Shown: positions 38,501 through 47,617 of the stretch, piece by piece | Layout of the letters: the number at the start of each line of letters is the position of its first letter | Numbering within the stretch: the first letter of the stretch is position 1 | Assembly (NCBI RefSeq): GCF_003813905.1 | Contig: NZ_RPFJ01000015.1 | Coordinates: 35,837-99,836 of the forward strand | Origin: Aureibaculum marinum | Lineage (GTDB): Bacteria; Bacteroidota; Bacteroidia; Flavobacteriales; Flavobacteriaceae | Reading direction: 5' to 3' | DNA: 64,000 bases | Made by a program: the position numbers and the translations under genes | The notes under the pieces: generated by a model | Told to the model about the DNA's origin: nothing | Seen by the model: only the letters and a program-made list of their open reading frames with translations | The model's database searches: none

Positions 38501-38617
38501 ACCAACATCCCAATATGCAACTGTAGGCTCTATGGTTAGGGTATAGGTTACTAATGCAATTGCAAAAGTTATCCATCCGAATATATTATTCCATTTTTTG
38601 TAATTGAATTGATCCAT
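35540..38617 (-). CDS. DUF2723 GT-C-like membrane protein
   Basis: Large inner-membrane protein of 1025 residues typical of Bacteroidota. About ten TM helices lie in residues 1-300 and 500-600. The first external loop has YWDVGEYISTAVKLEVGHPP, whose acidic residue and following Gly-His-Pro-Pro resemble the GT-C fold of lipid-linked sugar transferases. The C-terminal half is soluble, with AENWDDHDRSNRYSTRNNAK and TIGDNDTFPLWYMQEVE near residues 605-655, and ends in TPR-like helices (about 900-1000). Family members have been proposed as O-glycosyltransferases; that role is inference. It is a single-gene unit. Confidence 0.85.
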   Translation of the reverse strand: MDQFNYKKWNNIFGWITFAIALVTYTLTIEPTVAYWDVGEYISTAVKLEVGHPPGAPLFQMLGAFFAMFTFDPEHIAMMTNFMSALSSAFTILFLFWSITILAKKVVTKNNEKINKNNTIAILGSGLVGALAYTFSDSFWFSAVEAEVYAMSSFLMALLFWLGLRWENEMDKPRGHKWLLLISFVVGLSFGVHILSLLVIPSIVFIYFYKRYGNITSKKFIIANVASILILAFVFKFLFPYTLAFFSFTELFFVNTLGMPFDTGSVVAGLILIAFFYFAIRYTRKKNLIHTNLIILCLLFIMIGFSSWIMLPIRANANTTINENNPSSARELLAYYNREQYGDASIFYDSYYSETRQQDPKDPWRDDKPKYEKDEKAGKYVIVNRYKNARPNYTDKHKGFIPRMVDPNVAHNYKSIVGIPQNSKRRPTFGENLQFMIQYQFGYMYGRYFMWNFVGRQDDIQGNLDNHGNWISGINFIDEMRLGSQKNLPEEVKQNKGRNTYYFLPLILGIIGLLFHIKFDKKNFYILFLFFVFTGLAIVFYTNPKPFEPRERDYAVVGSFYVFAMWIGFGVLAIYQQFKDKINPKTLAISTTVICLLAVPTLMASENWDDHDRSNRYSTRNNAKAYLDSAQENAIMFTIGDNDTFPLWYMQEVENYRTDLKLVNTSLFATDWYIDQQKRKTYLADPIPGQLVHDDYKTGSLDVAYHIPNPAFKDTVMNIKALINWLASDDQRTFIDIDEDGYPEKYYPTNKIRIPIDKEAVLKNNIVPIKDSAKIVPYIDIEIDPLGLQKHRILMLDILAHNDWTRPIYFTGGANADDEYIWLKDYLQLDGIAYKFVPIYTPSKDANGRSKSVLDLGRIDTDIMYNNVKKWDWRNSNGDIYVDVESRKNSITFRNSLIRLAEALIKEGKKDKAEEILDLSIEKMPIKRYNHYGLVLGYPEAYYKINKKEKARNVASTLVDIFQDRIEFYSTLDNYGISQHYDDIEGTLMMYNNVVVTADEYDKEFADELKKGYVASIRSLEGVIE

Positions 38618-38917
38618 TGCTATATTAAGTTACTTCGGGGCGAATTTACTAAATAAAAATTGATTAACTTTTGTGAATAGGTTGAGTAGCGTAGAATTGA
38701 TATTAAAAATATGTTAAAATATAGCTGTAATTTGCAAATAGAAAATAGCTAACATTTTTATTTTTTTAATAATTAGGTGAATACATAGTGCAAAACACTA
38801 TTTTTTTATCCAATTTGTTGTTGATTGTTGATTTTTTTAAAATTCAGTAAAAAAAATTTGCCATATTAAAAGTTTGGTTTAAATTTGCACCTGCTTTTAA
38901 AGAAGTAAAAATAGTAT
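38618..38917. other. Intergenic region before tRNA-Gln
   Basis: About 300 bp of very AT-rich DNA. Apart from the tRNA promoter at 38857-38887 I see no gene or repeat. Confidence 0.55.
38857..38887 (+). promoter_or_regulatory. tRNA-Gln promoter
   Basis: TTTG (38857-38860), 19 bp, TAAATTTG (38880-38887): an exact Bacteroidota promoter 30 bp before the tRNA. Confidence 0.78.
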
Positions 38918-38989
38918 TGGCCCATGGTGTAATTGGCAACACACCGGTTTTTGGTACCGACATTCAAGGTTCGAGTCCTTGTGGGCCAA
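38918..38989 (+). tRNA. tRNA-Gln (anticodon TTG)
   Basis: Acceptor arms TGGCCCA and TGGGCCA pair in seven positions, with discriminator A. The D arm is GTGT/ACAC, the anticodon stem CCGGT/ACCGA with loop TTTTGGT (anticodon TTG), and the T arm CAAGG-TTCGAGT-CCTTG. The outer anticodon-stem pair is a C-A mismatch. The CCA end is not fully encoded. A terminator follows 11 bp later. Confidence 0.93.
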
Positions 38990-39000
38990 CAGATTTGATT

Positions 39001-39031
39001 AAAATGCCCCTCTCAAAAAGAGGGGCATTTT
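39001..39031 (+). terminator. Terminator after tRNA-Gln
   Basis: AAAATGCCCCTCT and AGAGGGGCATTTT pair in 13 positions around loop CAAAA. The GC-rich core makes it strong. Confidence 0.9.
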
Positions 39032-39124
39032 ATATTTTAAAAAATGATAATTGGATTAATTTACAGTGTATTGCTGAGCTTTAAGAAAAGGTCAGGTATA
39101 GAGCTAGATTTGTTTTGTTGAAGT

Positions 39125-40138
39125 TTAAGTAGTCTCTCTAACTAATAAATCGGTTTTAACAACCTTGGTTTTGTATTCGGTCTTAGTTTTTGAAGTTAAT
39201 CGAGATATGAGTGTGCTCACTGCTTTTTTACCAATTTCAAAGGCATTTTGGTCTATCGTAGTTAGTTTTGGGTTCGACAATCGCGATATAGTATCATCAG
39301 AAAAACCTATTAAAGATAAATCCTTAGGTATGTGTAATCCTTTTTGTTGAGCTATTCTTAAAGCAGTAACGGCAGAAACATTATTGGTTGTTAAAATACC
39401 ATCAACGTCTTTATGGTCTTCAAATAATTTGTCAATGATGCTGTCGTATTTTGATTTATCTGTGATGGGTATTATAATAGCTTTGTTTTTATATTTCGAA
39501 TTCTTTTTTAAGGCTTCCTTATAACCGTTAGCACGCTCTTTTCCAATACCTAAATTGCTAACAGTACTTATGAGTACTATTTTTTTTCTACCTTTGTTTA
39601 GTAAATAATTTGTGGCATTAAAAGTGGCCTCAAAATCATCGATAACTACTTTGTCACAAGCTACATTATCTGAAACACGGTCAAACATTACGATAGGGTA
39701 ATCGTCGTCAATAATTTTTTTAAAGTGGCTATGATGTTTGTCTCGTTGTGTTTCTCTAGCAATAGAAAGTATAAAACCATCTACACTACCGTCGCTAAGA
39801 AGTTCTAAACTTTGTAATTCTTTTTTATATTTATTATTTGATAGGCAAATTATTATTTGATATCCATTTTTATTCGCTTCATCTTCTATACCTAATAGTA
39901 CTTTAGAGAAAAAATAATTTAAAATATTAGGAATAATAACACCAATGGTTTTTGTCTGATTGTTTTTCAGACTCAATGCCATTCTATTTGGGCGGTAATT
40001 GTATTTTTTTGCTAAAGCTTGTACTCTTGCAATGGTGTTTTCATTGATTTCATAACTATCTTTTAAAGCTTTTGATACAGTTGAAATAGATAAATTAAGC
40101 TCTTTTGCTAACTGCTTTAAGGTGATAGGATTGCTCAT
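39125..40138 (-). CDS. LacI-family transcription regulator
   Basis: Second LacI-type regulator, 337 residues. The HTH is LKQLAKELNLSISTVSKALK (residues about 7-26) with hinge NRMALSLKNNQTKTIGVIIP. The effector domain follows, with FILSIARET, YPIVMFDRVS, DGILTTNNVSAVTA and LIGFSDDTISRLSNP. No carbohydrate genes adjoin it. It lies 52 bp downstream of a uspA gene on the same strand, so the two may share a transcript. I found no GCAAACGTTTGC-type palindrome near it, so its targets are probably elsewhere. Confidence 0.9.
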   Translation of the reverse strand: MSNPITLKQLAKELNLSISTVSKALKDSYEINENTIARVQALAKKYNYRPNRMALSLKNNQTKTIGVIIPNILNYFFSKVLLGIEDEANKNGYQIIICLSNNKYKKELQSLELLSDGSVDGFILSIARETQRDKHHSHFKKIIDDDYPIVMFDRVSDNVACDKVVIDDFEATFNATNYLLNKGRKKIVLISTVSNLGIGKERANGYKEALKKNSKYKNKAIIIPITDKSKYDSIIDKLFEDHKDVDGILTTNNVSAVTALRIAQQKGLHIPKDLSLIGFSDDTISRLSNPKLTTIDQNAFEIGKKAVSTLISRLTSKTKTEYKTKVVKTDLLVRETT

Positions 40139-40190
40139 AAATGAGATGGATCTTATTAATTTTTATCCTTCTATCAAAAGGAAAATGGGG

Positions 40191-41021
40191 TTAAATTTTA
40201 AATGTAACTACTGGTCTTAGAGCATGATTTGCTAGTTCTTTGCTTATGCTTTCGTTAAAAAGTTGAGATAAGCCACTTCTACCATGCGTGTTTATTGCAA
40301 TAACGTCTGCATTTATTTCTTTACCATAATTTAAAATACCTTCTTCTATGCTGGTGTCATTATAGATGTTAACTGTATAATTATCAATATTAAAGTCAGA
40401 GATAAAATCATTAAGTTTTTTCTTAGAATCTCTAGTGGGTTCGAAATTATGGATGGTATTTATGTAAAGAAAATGGATTTTAGCTTCAAAAAGGTTGGCA
40501 AAATCAATTACTTTTTGGAAGTGTTTTTTACTGTTCTCGCCAAAATCTGAGGCAAAAATCATGTTTTTGATGTTAAAATTATCAATGTCTTGTTTTATTA
40601 CTAATACAGGAATATCAGATTGTCTAACAACTTTTTCTGTATTTGACCCTACCAACATTTCTTTTATACCAGTAGCCCCTTGAGAGCCCATAACTATCAG
40701 TCCTACATTATTTTTGCTACTTTCTTCAATAACCCCTTCAAAAGCTTTCTTGAAAATTACAGAATCGGTAACCTTTAATCCATCAAAAAAAGGGAGAGAC
40801 TTAAAGTCTTTAAACTTTTTATGAATGGTTTTCATGTAAAATATGGTTTGACCTCCTCCGCTTAAGTTACCAGCAACCATTGGATCTACTGATGCAGATG
40901 GAATGTCTAGCATGTGCAATAAAATAATTTCGCTGTTGGTTTTTTTTGCAATAGAAGCAGCGACTTTGCACGCATATTTTGCTTCGTCAGAAAAATCAAT
41001 TGGTACAAGTATTGTTTTCAT
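40191..41021 (-). CDS. Universal stress protein, two UspA domains (copy 1)
   Basis: Cytoplasmic protein of 276 residues with two tandem Usp domains. The first starts MKTILVPIDFSDEAKYACKV and carries IVMGSQGATGIKEMLVGSNT, matching the ATP-binding G-2x-G-9x-G(S/T) motif. The second starts NMIFASDFGENSKKHFQKV and ends with AINTHGRSGLSQLFNESISK. Its closest relative is the adjacent gene at 41118-41948; the two are about two-thirds identical by eye and equal in length, so they arose by local duplication. Confidence 0.93.
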   Translation of the reverse strand: MKTILVPIDFSDEAKYACKVAASIAKKTNSEIILLHMLDIPSASVDPMVAGNLSGGGQTIFYMKTIHKKFKDFKSLPFFDGLKVTDSVIFKKAFEGVIEESSKNNVGLIVMGSQGATGIKEMLVGSNTEKVVRQSDIPVLVIKQDIDNFNIKNMIFASDFGENSKKHFQKVIDFANLFEAKIHFLYINTIHNFEPTRDSKKKLNDFISDFNIDNYTVNIYNDTSIEEGILNYGKEINADVIAINTHGRSGLSQLFNESISKELANHALRPVVTFKI

Positions 41022-41069
41022 AAAGGGTAAATTTCATTGCTCTAAACTAATCAATTTTTCTAAATAAAA

Positions 41070-41096
41070 AAAGCTCTTTTAGAATAAAAGAGCTTT
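41070..41096 (-). terminator. Terminator between the two uspA genes
   Basis: AAAGCTCTTTT and AAAAGAGCTTT pair around a 5-nt loop, with T-run on the minus strand. It ends the transcript of the gene at 41118-41948, so the two uspA copies are separately expressed at least in part. Confidence 0.82.
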
Positions 41097-41117
41097 AGTG
41101 ATTTTAAATAAAGTTTT

Positions 41118-41948
41118 TTAAATTTTAAAAGTAATTACGGGTCTCAGAGCATGGTTTGCTAATTCCTTGCTAATGCTTTCGTTAAATAGCTGAGATAAAC
41201 CACTTCTTCCGTGTGTATTAATTGCAATAATATCTGCATTTATTTTTTTTCCATAATTTAATATACCTTCTTCAATAGTTACATCATTATAAGTATTTAA
41301 TGTGTAATTTTTTAAGTCAAAACCACTTACAAAATCTTTGAGTTTGGCATTTGTGACTTCTGTAGGTTCAAAATTACGAGTAGTGTTAACAAAAAGTAAA
41401 TGTAATTTTGCATTAAAAATATTAGCAAAATCAATTACATTTTGAAAGTTCTTTTTGCTATTTTCACTAAAATCAGATGCAAAAATCATATCATTAATTT
41501 CAAAATTTTCAACCTCTTGTTTAATGACTAAAACGGGTATGTGTGATTGTCTAACAACTTTTTCTGTGTTAGAGCCTACTAACATTTCTTTTAATCCTGT
41601 AGCTCCTTGAGAGCCCATTACAATTAAATCAACATTGTTACTTTTACTTTCTTCAATAACCCCTTCAAAAGCTTTGTGAAATTTTACGTTTTCTGTTAAT
41701 TTAATTCCTTCAAAAAAAGGTTCCTGTTTTAATTTTTCAAATCTGCGTTTTATGCCTTTCATAAAAAGAATTGTTTGTCCACCACCTCTAGAAATATCAG
41801 ATTCTAAAGGGTCAATGGCATCTGTAGGTATGTCTAGCATATGCAATAGAATAATTTCACTACCAGTTTTTTTTGCAATAGAAGCAGCGGCTTTACAAGC
41901 ATTAATTGCTTCGTCAGAAAAATCGATAGGAACTAGTATTTTTTTCAT
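41118..41948 (-). CDS. Universal stress protein, two UspA domains (copy 2)
   Basis: Paralogue of the preceding gene, 276 residues. The domain starts are MKKILVPIDFSDEAINACKA and NDMIFASDFSENSKKNFQNV, each with the nucleotide-binding signature (GSQGATGLKEMLVGSNT; NTHGRSGLSQLFNESIS). C-termini of the two copies (ELANHALRPV, then TFKI) are nearly identical. It is divergent from rimP across a 160-bp gap. Confidence 0.93.
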   Translation of the reverse strand: MKKILVPIDFSDEAINACKAAASIAKKTGSEIILLHMLDIPTDAIDPLESDISRGGGQTILFMKGIKRRFEKLKQEPFFEGIKLTENVKFHKAFEGVIEESKSNNVDLIVMGSQGATGLKEMLVGSNTEKVVRQSHIPVLVIKQEVENFEINDMIFASDFSENSKKNFQNVIDFANIFNAKLHLLFVNTTRNFEPTEVTNAKLKDFVSGFDLKNYTLNTYNDVTIEEGILNYGKKINADIIAINTHGRSGLSQLFNESISKELANHALRPVITFKI

Positions 41949-42014
41949 AATAATGAATTTTTTAATATGTTTAGCTTAAAGTTACAGTTTTATAACGATA
42001 AAAAACAATGATTC

Positions 42015-42045
42015 TTGTCATTCTAAGATAGAATTTATATATTTG
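42015..42045 (+). promoter_or_regulatory. rimP-nusA-infB promoter
   Basis: TTG (42015-42017), 20 bp, TATATTTG (42038-42045). Transcription would begin near 42052, just before the leader hairpin at 42074. Confidence 0.65.
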
Positions 42046-42073
42046 CACACGAAAACAAAGAAATTTTGGAATG

Positions 42074-42099
42074 GAGGGGACGAAAAGTCCCCTCTTTTT
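42074..42099 (+). promoter_or_regulatory. Terminator-like hairpin in the rimP-nusA leader
   Basis: GAGGGGAC and GTCCCCTC form an eight-pair GC-rich stem with loop GAAAA and a T5 tract (42095-42099). That is the layout of an intrinsic terminator, yet no plus-strand gene precedes it and the operon promoter is just upstream. It is therefore best read as an attenuator. NusA-controlled attenuation before rimP-nusA is known in Bacillus subtilis. Confidence 0.7.
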
Positions 42100-42110
42100 A
42101 TATCAAAAAA

Positions 42111-42569
42111 GTGAGAGCAAAAGTAGAAAAATTAGTCGACGAAGCAATTCAAGAGAACCCTAAATTGTTTTTAATAGATTTAAAAATCTCGCCAGATAAT
42201 AGAATAAATGTAATTGTTGATGGTGATGAAGGTGTTTCAATAAAAGAATGTATTAGAATTAGTAGAAAGATTGAACATAATTTAGATAGAGAAACTACTG
42301 ATTTTTCTCTAGAAGTATCTTCGCCAGGATTGTCAGAACCTATAGTTAATAACAGACAGTTTAATAAAAACTTAGGTAAAACTTTAAAAGTTAAAACAAA
42401 AACAGATAAATTTGAAGGTAAACTTTTAGAGATTAATGATACAGGGATTGTTTTAGAATGGAAAGTTAGAGAGCCCAAACCTATTGGTAAAGGTAAAATA
42501 ACCGTTGTAAAAACAGCAACCCTAGAGTATGAGAGTATAGAACAAGCAAAAGTGAAATTAAAATTTTAA
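42111..42569 (+). CDS. rimP: Ribosome maturation factor RimP
   Basis: Assembly factor of the small subunit, 152 residues from the GTG at 42111. The frame opens earlier at a TTG (42066), but that start would put the terminator-like hairpin inside the gene and add residues absent from the family. Family segments are LFLIDLKISPDNRINVIVDG, ISRKIEHNL and FSLEVSSPGLSEPI, followed by a C-terminal SH3-like domain. It is followed by nusA after 10 bp. Confidence 0.9.
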   Translation: MRAKVEKLVDEAIQENPKLFLIDLKISPDNRINVIVDGDEGVSIKECIRISRKIEHNLDRETTDFSLEVSSPGLSEPIVNNRQFNKNLGKTLKVKTKTDKFEGKLLEINDTGIVLEWKVREPKPIGKGKITVVKTATLEYESIEQAKVKLKF

Positions 42570-42579
42570 TTGAAAGAGG

Positions 42580-43827
42580 ATGGAAAACATCGCATTAATA
42601 GAGTCTTTTTCTGAATTTAAAGATGATAAGAGTATTGATAGAGTTACGCTTATGGCGATACTGGAGGATGTATTTAGAGCTGCCTTAAAAAGAAAATATG
42701 GTTCTGATGATAATTTTGATATTATTATAAACCCTGATAAAGGTGATTTAGAGATATGGAGAAATAGAGTAGTGGTTAATGATGGTGAAGTTGAAGAACC
42801 TAATGAAGAAATATCCTTATCAGATGCTCGAAAGATTGAGCCTGATTTTGAAGTTGGTGAAGATGTATCTGAAGAGGTAAAATTAGAAGATTTAGGTAGA
42901 AGAGCGATTTTAGCATTGCGTCAAAATCTAATTTCTAAAATTCATGAACATGATAATACAAATGTATTTAAGCAATTTAAAGAATTAGAAGGTGAAATTT
43001 ATAGTGCAGAAGTTCATCATATTAGACATAATGCTGTAATTTTGCTAGATGATGAAGGTAATGAGATAATTTTACCTAAAAGTGAACAAATTAGATCAGA
43101 TTATTTTAGAAAAGGAGAATCTGTTCGTGGTATTATAAAGTCGGTTGAATTACGTGGTAATAAACCTACGATTATTATGTCTAGAACAGCTCCAGAATTT
43201 TTAGTAAAATTATTTGAACAAGAAATTCCAGAGGTATTTGATGGTTTAATTACCATTGAACGTGTAGCGAGAATACCGGGTGAAAAAGCAAAAGTAGCAG
43301 TTGATTCTTATGATGATAGAATTGATCCAGTAGGAGCTTGTGTTGGTATGAAAGGGTCTCGTATTCACGGTATAGTACGTGAATTAGGAAATGAAAATAT
43401 TGATGTAATTAATTATACTAAAAACGATCAAATATTTATTGCAAGAGCACTAAGTCCAGCGAAAGTAACTTCTATGGAAATTAAAGAAGCTGTAGAAGGT
43501 GAGAAACCAAGAGTTGATGTGTTTTTAATGCCTGACCAAGTTTCTAAAGCTATTGGTAAAGGTGGTGTAAACATTCGTTTAGCGAGTCAATTAACTGGTT
43601 ATGAGTTAGATGTGCAGCGAGAGGGTATTGCAGATGAGGATGTAGAGTTAACAGAATTTTCTGATGAAATAGAAGCTTGGATAATCGCTGAGTTTAAAAA
43701 TATTGGGTTAGATACAGCGAGAAGCGTATTAGAATTAGATGTTAATGAGCTGGTAAAAAGAACAGATTTAGAAGAAGAAACTATAATTGACGTTCAAAAA
43801 ATATTAAGAGAAGAATTTGAAGATTAA
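42580..43827 (+). CDS. nusA: Transcription factor NusA
   Basis: RNA-polymerase-bound pausing and termination/antitermination factor, 415 residues. The N-terminal domain (about 1-125), S1 domain (about 135-200), and two KH domains are visible, including GACVGMKGSRIHGIVRELGN and DQVSKAIGKGGVNIRLASQL. A short C-terminal helical region, ARSVLELDVNELVKRTDLEE, resembles a helix-hairpin-helix. The gene lies in the conserved rimP-nusA-infB order. Confidence 0.97.
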   Translation: MENIALIESFSEFKDDKSIDRVTLMAILEDVFRAALKRKYGSDDNFDIIINPDKGDLEIWRNRVVVNDGEVEEPNEEISLSDARKIEPDFEVGEDVSEEVKLEDLGRRAILALRQNLISKIHEHDNTNVFKQFKELEGEIYSAEVHHIRHNAVILLDDEGNEIILPKSEQIRSDYFRKGESVRGIIKSVELRGNKPTIIMSRTAPEFLVKLFEQEIPEVFDGLITIERVARIPGEKAKVAVDSYDDRIDPVGACVGMKGSRIHGIVRELGNENIDVINYTKNDQIFIARALSPAKVTSMEIKEAVEGEKPRVDVFLMPDQVSKAIGKGGVNIRLASQLTGYELDVQREGIADEDVELTEFSDEIEAWIIAEFKNIGLDTARSVLELDVNELVKRTDLEEETIIDVQKILREEFED

Positions 43828-43890
43828 TATTTTTATACTTCAATAGATGGTTTAAGAAAATAAAAGTAAAGTAGTAATTTAAACAATTGT

Positions 43891-46692
43891 ATGGCAGGTA
43901 GTAAAACATTGAGACTTAATAAAGTTTTAAGAGAATTAAATATCTCACTAGATAGGGCGGTAGAACACCTTGCAAGTAAAGGACTTGAAGTCGAAGCAAG
44001 GCCTACAACCAAAATTTCTAATGAGGTTTATGCTGTGCTGCTAGACGAGTTTCAAACTGATAAAAGTAAGAAAGTTGCTTCTAAAGAAGTTGGAGAAGAA
44101 AAACGTAAAGAAAAAGAAGCATTGCGATTAGCTCAAGAAGAAGAGCAAGAGAAAAAACGTTTACAACAAGAGGCTAAAAAAGAAATTTTTAGAACTGAAT
44201 CTGAAAGATTGGCAGGTATTAAAACTGTTGGTAAAATAGATATTGAAGGTAAAAAAGTTGTTAAAGAAGAGGATAAGGAAAAGGTTAAACCTAAAACAGA
44301 AACAAAACCAGAGCCTGAAGTTAAAAAAGAAGTTGTAAAAGAATCAGAGCCCGTAGTAATTAAAAGAGAAAAGCTCTCTGGAATTAAACAAGTAGGTAAA
44401 ATAGATGTTGATAAGATAAGTGGAGTCAAAAAGCCTAAAAAGAAAACTGAAGAAAAAGTAGAAAAGAAAGTAGAAAAGGTTATTGAGCCAAAAGAGGAAG
44501 TTGTTAAGCCAGCAGAACCTCAAAAAATAGAAACAAAATATCAAAAATTATCTGGACCTAAACAAGTTGGTGAAAAAATTGATCTAAAACAATTTGAAAA
44601 ACCTAAAAAGAAAACAGAGAAAAAAGATAAAGATTCAACAACCAAAAAATCTTCTGGAGATTCAAGTAGAAGAAAACGGAAAAGAATTAATAAACCTGTA
44701 GCAGGTGCAGGTTCACGTGCAGGTGGTGGTGGATTTAAATCTTCTGGTAAAGGTAGAGGTAGAAAAAATATCGTAAAAGAAGAACCTTCAGAGGAAGATG
44801 TACAAAAACAAATTAGAGAAACCTTAGAAAAACTTCAAGGTAAATCTAAAAAAGGAAAAGGGGCTAAGTATCGTAGAGAAAAACGTGATATTCACCGTCA
44901 ACAAACAGAAGCTGATTTAGAAAAACAAGAAGCTGAAAGTAAAGTTTTAAAAGCTACTGAGTTTGTAACCGCAAGTGAAATGGCCACAATGATGAATATT
45001 TCAGTTACTGAAATTATTTCAGCATGTATGTCTTTAGGAATGATGGTAACCATGAATCAGCGATTAGATGCAGAGACACTTACAATTGTTGCAGAAGAAT
45101 TTGGTTATGAAGTAGAGTTTGTTGATGCAGAAGTTGAAGAAGCTATTGAGTTGTCTGAAGATAAGGAAGAAGATTTAGAACCAAGAGCACCTATAGTTAC
45201 TGTAATGGGGCACGTAGATCATGGTAAAACATCTTTACTTGATTATATAAGAAAAGCAAATGTTATTGGAGGGGAATCAGGTGGAATTACGCAACATATT
45301 GGTGCATATAGTGTAACATTAGCAAATAAACAAAAAATAACATTTTTAGATACACCTGGTCACGAAGCATTTACAGCAATGCGTGCTCGTGGTGCTCAAG
45401 TGACCGATATTGTTATTATTGTTATTGCGGCAGATGATTCTATAATGCCTCAAACTAAAGAAGCTATTAGTCATGCTCAAGCAGCAGGAGTTCCTATTGT
45501 ATTTGCAATTAATAAAATAGATAAACCTACAGCTAATCCTGATAAAGTAAAAGAAGAATTAGCTCAAATGAATATTTTAGTTGAAGATTGGGGTGGAAAA
45601 GTTCAGTCTCACGATATTTCGGCTAAAGTTGGTACAGGAGTAGATGATTTATTGGAAAAAGTAATGCTTGAAGCCGAATTGTTAGAGTTGAAAGCAAATC
45701 CAAATAAAAATGCTTTAGGTACTGTTGTTGAAGCTTTATTAGATAAAGGTAAAGGATATGTTTCAACTATTTTGGTTGAAGCAGGTACATTAAAGATTGG
45801 TGATTATATCTTAGCAGGGAAACACAGTGGAAAGGTTAAAGCGATGCACGATGAGCGTGGAAATCCACTTAAAAAAGCGGGGCCGTCAACTCCAGTTTCA
45901 ATATTAGGATTGGATGGAGCTCCACAAGCAGGTGATAAATTTAGAGTATTTGATGATGAGCGTGAAGCAAAACAAATTGCAGCCAAGAGAGATCAATTGC
46001 AACGTGAGCAATCTGTTAGAACTCAACGTCATATTACATTAGATGAAATTGGTCGAAGAATTGCTTTAGGAGACTTTAAAGAGCTAAATATTATTCTTAA
46101 AGGTGATGTGGATGGTTCTGTAGAAGCATTAACTGATTCATTACAAAAATTATCAACAGAAGAAATTCAAGTTAACATAATACATAAAGGGGTAGGTGCA
46201 ATTACTGAATCAGATGTATTATTGGCTTCAGCTTCTGATGCTATTATTATTGGATTTAATGTTAGACCATCTGGAAATGCACGTGCTTTAGCTGATAAAG
46301 AAGAAATAGATATCAGAAATTATTCTATTATTTATAAAGTAATAGATGAAATAAAAGATGCTATGGAAGGAATGTTGTCTCCTGAAATGGTTGAAGAAAT
46401 TACTGGTAATGCTGAAATTAGGGAAACCTATAAAATTTCTAAAGTAGGTACTATTGCTGGTTGTATGGTTACTGATGGTAAAGTATACAGAAATTCTAAA
46501 ATTAGAATTATTAGAGATGGTGTAGTAATTTTTGATGGTGAATTAGCTTCTTTAAAACGTTTTAAAGATGATGTTAAAGAGGTCGCAAAAGGTTATGATT
46601 GTGGTATGCAAATTAAAAACTTTAATGATATTAAAGAATTAGATGTTATTGAAGCATATCAAGAAGTAGCTGTTAAAAAGAAGTTGAAATAA
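43891..46692 (+). CDS. infB: Translation initiation factor IF-2
   Basis: GTPase that places initiator tRNA on the ribosome, 933 residues. The N-terminal IF2-N-like domain ([20 protein letters not shown]) is followed by a long Lys/Glu-rich linker to about residue 340, with three copies of a short unit like [11 protein letters not shown]. The second IF2-N segment precedes the G domain near residue 440 ([37 protein letters not shown]). Domains II-IV follow. A terminator follows 28 bp after the stop. Confidence 0.97.
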   Translation: MAGSKTLRLNKVLRELNISLDRAVEHLASKGLEVEARPTTKISNEVYAVLLDEFQTDKSKKVASKEVGEEKRKEKEALRLAQEEEQEKKRLQQEAKKEIFRTESERLAGIKTVGKIDIEGKKVVKEEDKEKVKPKTETKPEPEVKKEVVKESEPVVIKREKLSGIKQVGKIDVDKISGVKKPKKKTEEKVEKKVEKVIEPKEEVVKPAEPQKIETKYQKLSGPKQVGEKIDLKQFEKPKKKTEKKDKDSTTKKSSGDSSRRKRKRINKPVAGAGSRAGGGGFKSSGKGRGRKNIVKEEPSEEDVQKQIRETLEKLQGKSKKGKGAKYRREKRDIHRQQTEADLEKQEAESKVLKATEFVTASEMATMMNISVTEIISACMSLGMMVTMNQRLDAETLTIVAEEFGYEVEFVDAEVEEAIELSEDKEEDLEPRAPIVTVMGHVDHGKTSLLDYIRKANVIGGESGGITQHIGAYSVTLANKQKITFLDTPGHEAFTAMRARGAQVTDIVIIVIAADDSIMPQTKEAISHAQAAGVPIVFAINKIDKPTANPDKVKEELAQMNILVEDWGGKVQSHDISAKVGTGVDDLLEKVMLEAELLELKANPNKNALGTVVEALLDKGKGYVSTILVEAGTLKIGDYILAGKHSGKVKAMHDERGNPLKKAGPSTPVSILGLDGAPQAGDKFRVFDDEREAKQIAAKRDQLQREQSVRTQRHITLDEIGRRIALGDFKELNIILKGDVDGSVEALTDSLQKLSTEEIQVNIIHKGVGAITESDVLLASASDAIIIGFNVRPSGNARALADKEEIDIRNYSIIYKVIDEIKDAMEGMLSPEMVEEITGNAEIRETYKISKVGTIAGCMVTDGKVYRNSKIRIIRDGVVIFDGELASLKRFKDDVKEVAKGYDCGMQIKNFNDIKELDVIEAYQEVAVKKKLK

Positions 46693-46720
46693 ATAAAGCG
46701 TAATCTTTATACTTATAAAA

Positions 46721-46748
46721 AATCCGTCTCAAATTTTTGAGACGGATT
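46721..46748. terminator. Bidirectional terminator between infB and the lipoprotein gene
   Basis: AATCCGTCTCAA and TTGAGACGGATT pair in 12 positions around a 4-nt loop. T-runs follow on both strands, serving the two convergent genes. Confidence 0.9.
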
Positions 46749-46771
46749 TTTATTTTAATTAGGCTGTTCTT

Positions 46772-47422
46772 TTATTTGAATTTCGCTGTGTTTAATATTT
46801 CCATTAACTTTTCAAGCTGGTCTTCACTACCATAAGTAGCTACATATAACAAGCTAAAACCATTATTTATAGTAGCCATATAACGTTGTTTTATTTTTTG
46901 ACCTTGCATGGTTAAGATACCGTCAAAATAGTGAAATGTTTTTCCGTCTACATCCATAGTTTTAGTATCGCCTTTAATTTCAATGGGGATATTATTATTT
47001 TTAAACTGTTTTTTACTCGCTTCCAAATAAGCATTTCCGTCATTTATAGTAACAGCAGATATTCCTAAATTTTCAGCTACTAAAGAGAAATTTGAATTCA
47101 TAACCTCTGGATTATTATAAGTTTCGAGATCAAATTGAGAAGCCATCAATAAATTAGCTGATGTAATTTCTGTAGCTTTTATGGCTTTTGCAAGCTTTTC
47201 ACCACCAACAGCATTAGCACCTTCGTTTTGCAATATCTTTTGAGTTTCTTGGTTTTGTACATGCCATCCTTCTGGAATTTTCATGGTTAGTCCAAAAAAA
47301 TCATTTGTATAAGTATTTTTCTCAACTTTTCCGTAATCAAAATCAGTTGGAATTTCTCGTCCGCAACTTATTAAAGAAAGTGTACAAATTGCAATAAATA
47401 ATATGTGTTTCATTGTTTTCAT
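46772..47422 (-). CDS. Lipoprotein of unknown function
   Basis: A 216-residue predicted lipoprotein. I start it at the ATG at 47422 (MKTMKHILFIAICTLSLISC); the ATG at 47413 is equally possible, and the longer frame adds residues ahead of the signal. The lipobox LISC is followed by GREIPTDFDYG. The mature part has an alpha/beta pattern: FFGLTMKIPEGWHVQNQE near residue 45-60 and a C-terminal GFSLLYVATYGSEDQLEKLM. This resembles PsbP/MOG1-like lipoproteins, which often read 'IPEGW'. No catalytic motif is seen. Confidence 0.75.
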   Translation of the reverse strand: MKTMKHILFIAICTLSLISCGREIPTDFDYGKVEKNTYTNDFFGLTMKIPEGWHVQNQETQKILQNEGANAVGGEKLAKAIKATEITSANLLMASQFDLETYNNPEVMNSNFSLVAENLGISAVTINDGNAYLEASKKQFKNNNIPIEIKGDTKTMDVDGKTFHYFDGILTMQGQKIKQRYMATINNGFSLLYVATYGSEDQLEKLMEILNTAKFK

Positions 47423-47562
47423 AATTCTAATTTTGTTAAATATGATTAATGGATTATTACAGTACAAAGATGTAATAATTAATATTCTAATTTTAACTGA
47501 ATTTGGCTAATATTGAGCCCCAGAATATAGGGGTGATTTAAAATAGATTTAATGTTAACCAG

Positions 47563-47592
47563 AAAATGCCCTCAATTTCTTGAGAGCATTTT
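47563..47592 (-). terminator. Terminator after the HtrA-like protease gene
   Basis: Arms of 13 nt (47563-47575, 47580-47592) pair with one mismatch around a 4-nt loop, with T4 on the minus strand, 25 bp after the stop. Confidence 0.65.
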
Positions 47593-47617
47593 AAAATTTT
47601 ACTTAATAAAATTAAAA

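Noticed and set aside
42066..42110. Start of rimP at the TTG at 42066
   Set aside because: It would translate through the terminator-like hairpin and add residues foreign to RimP; the GTG at 42111 fits family length.
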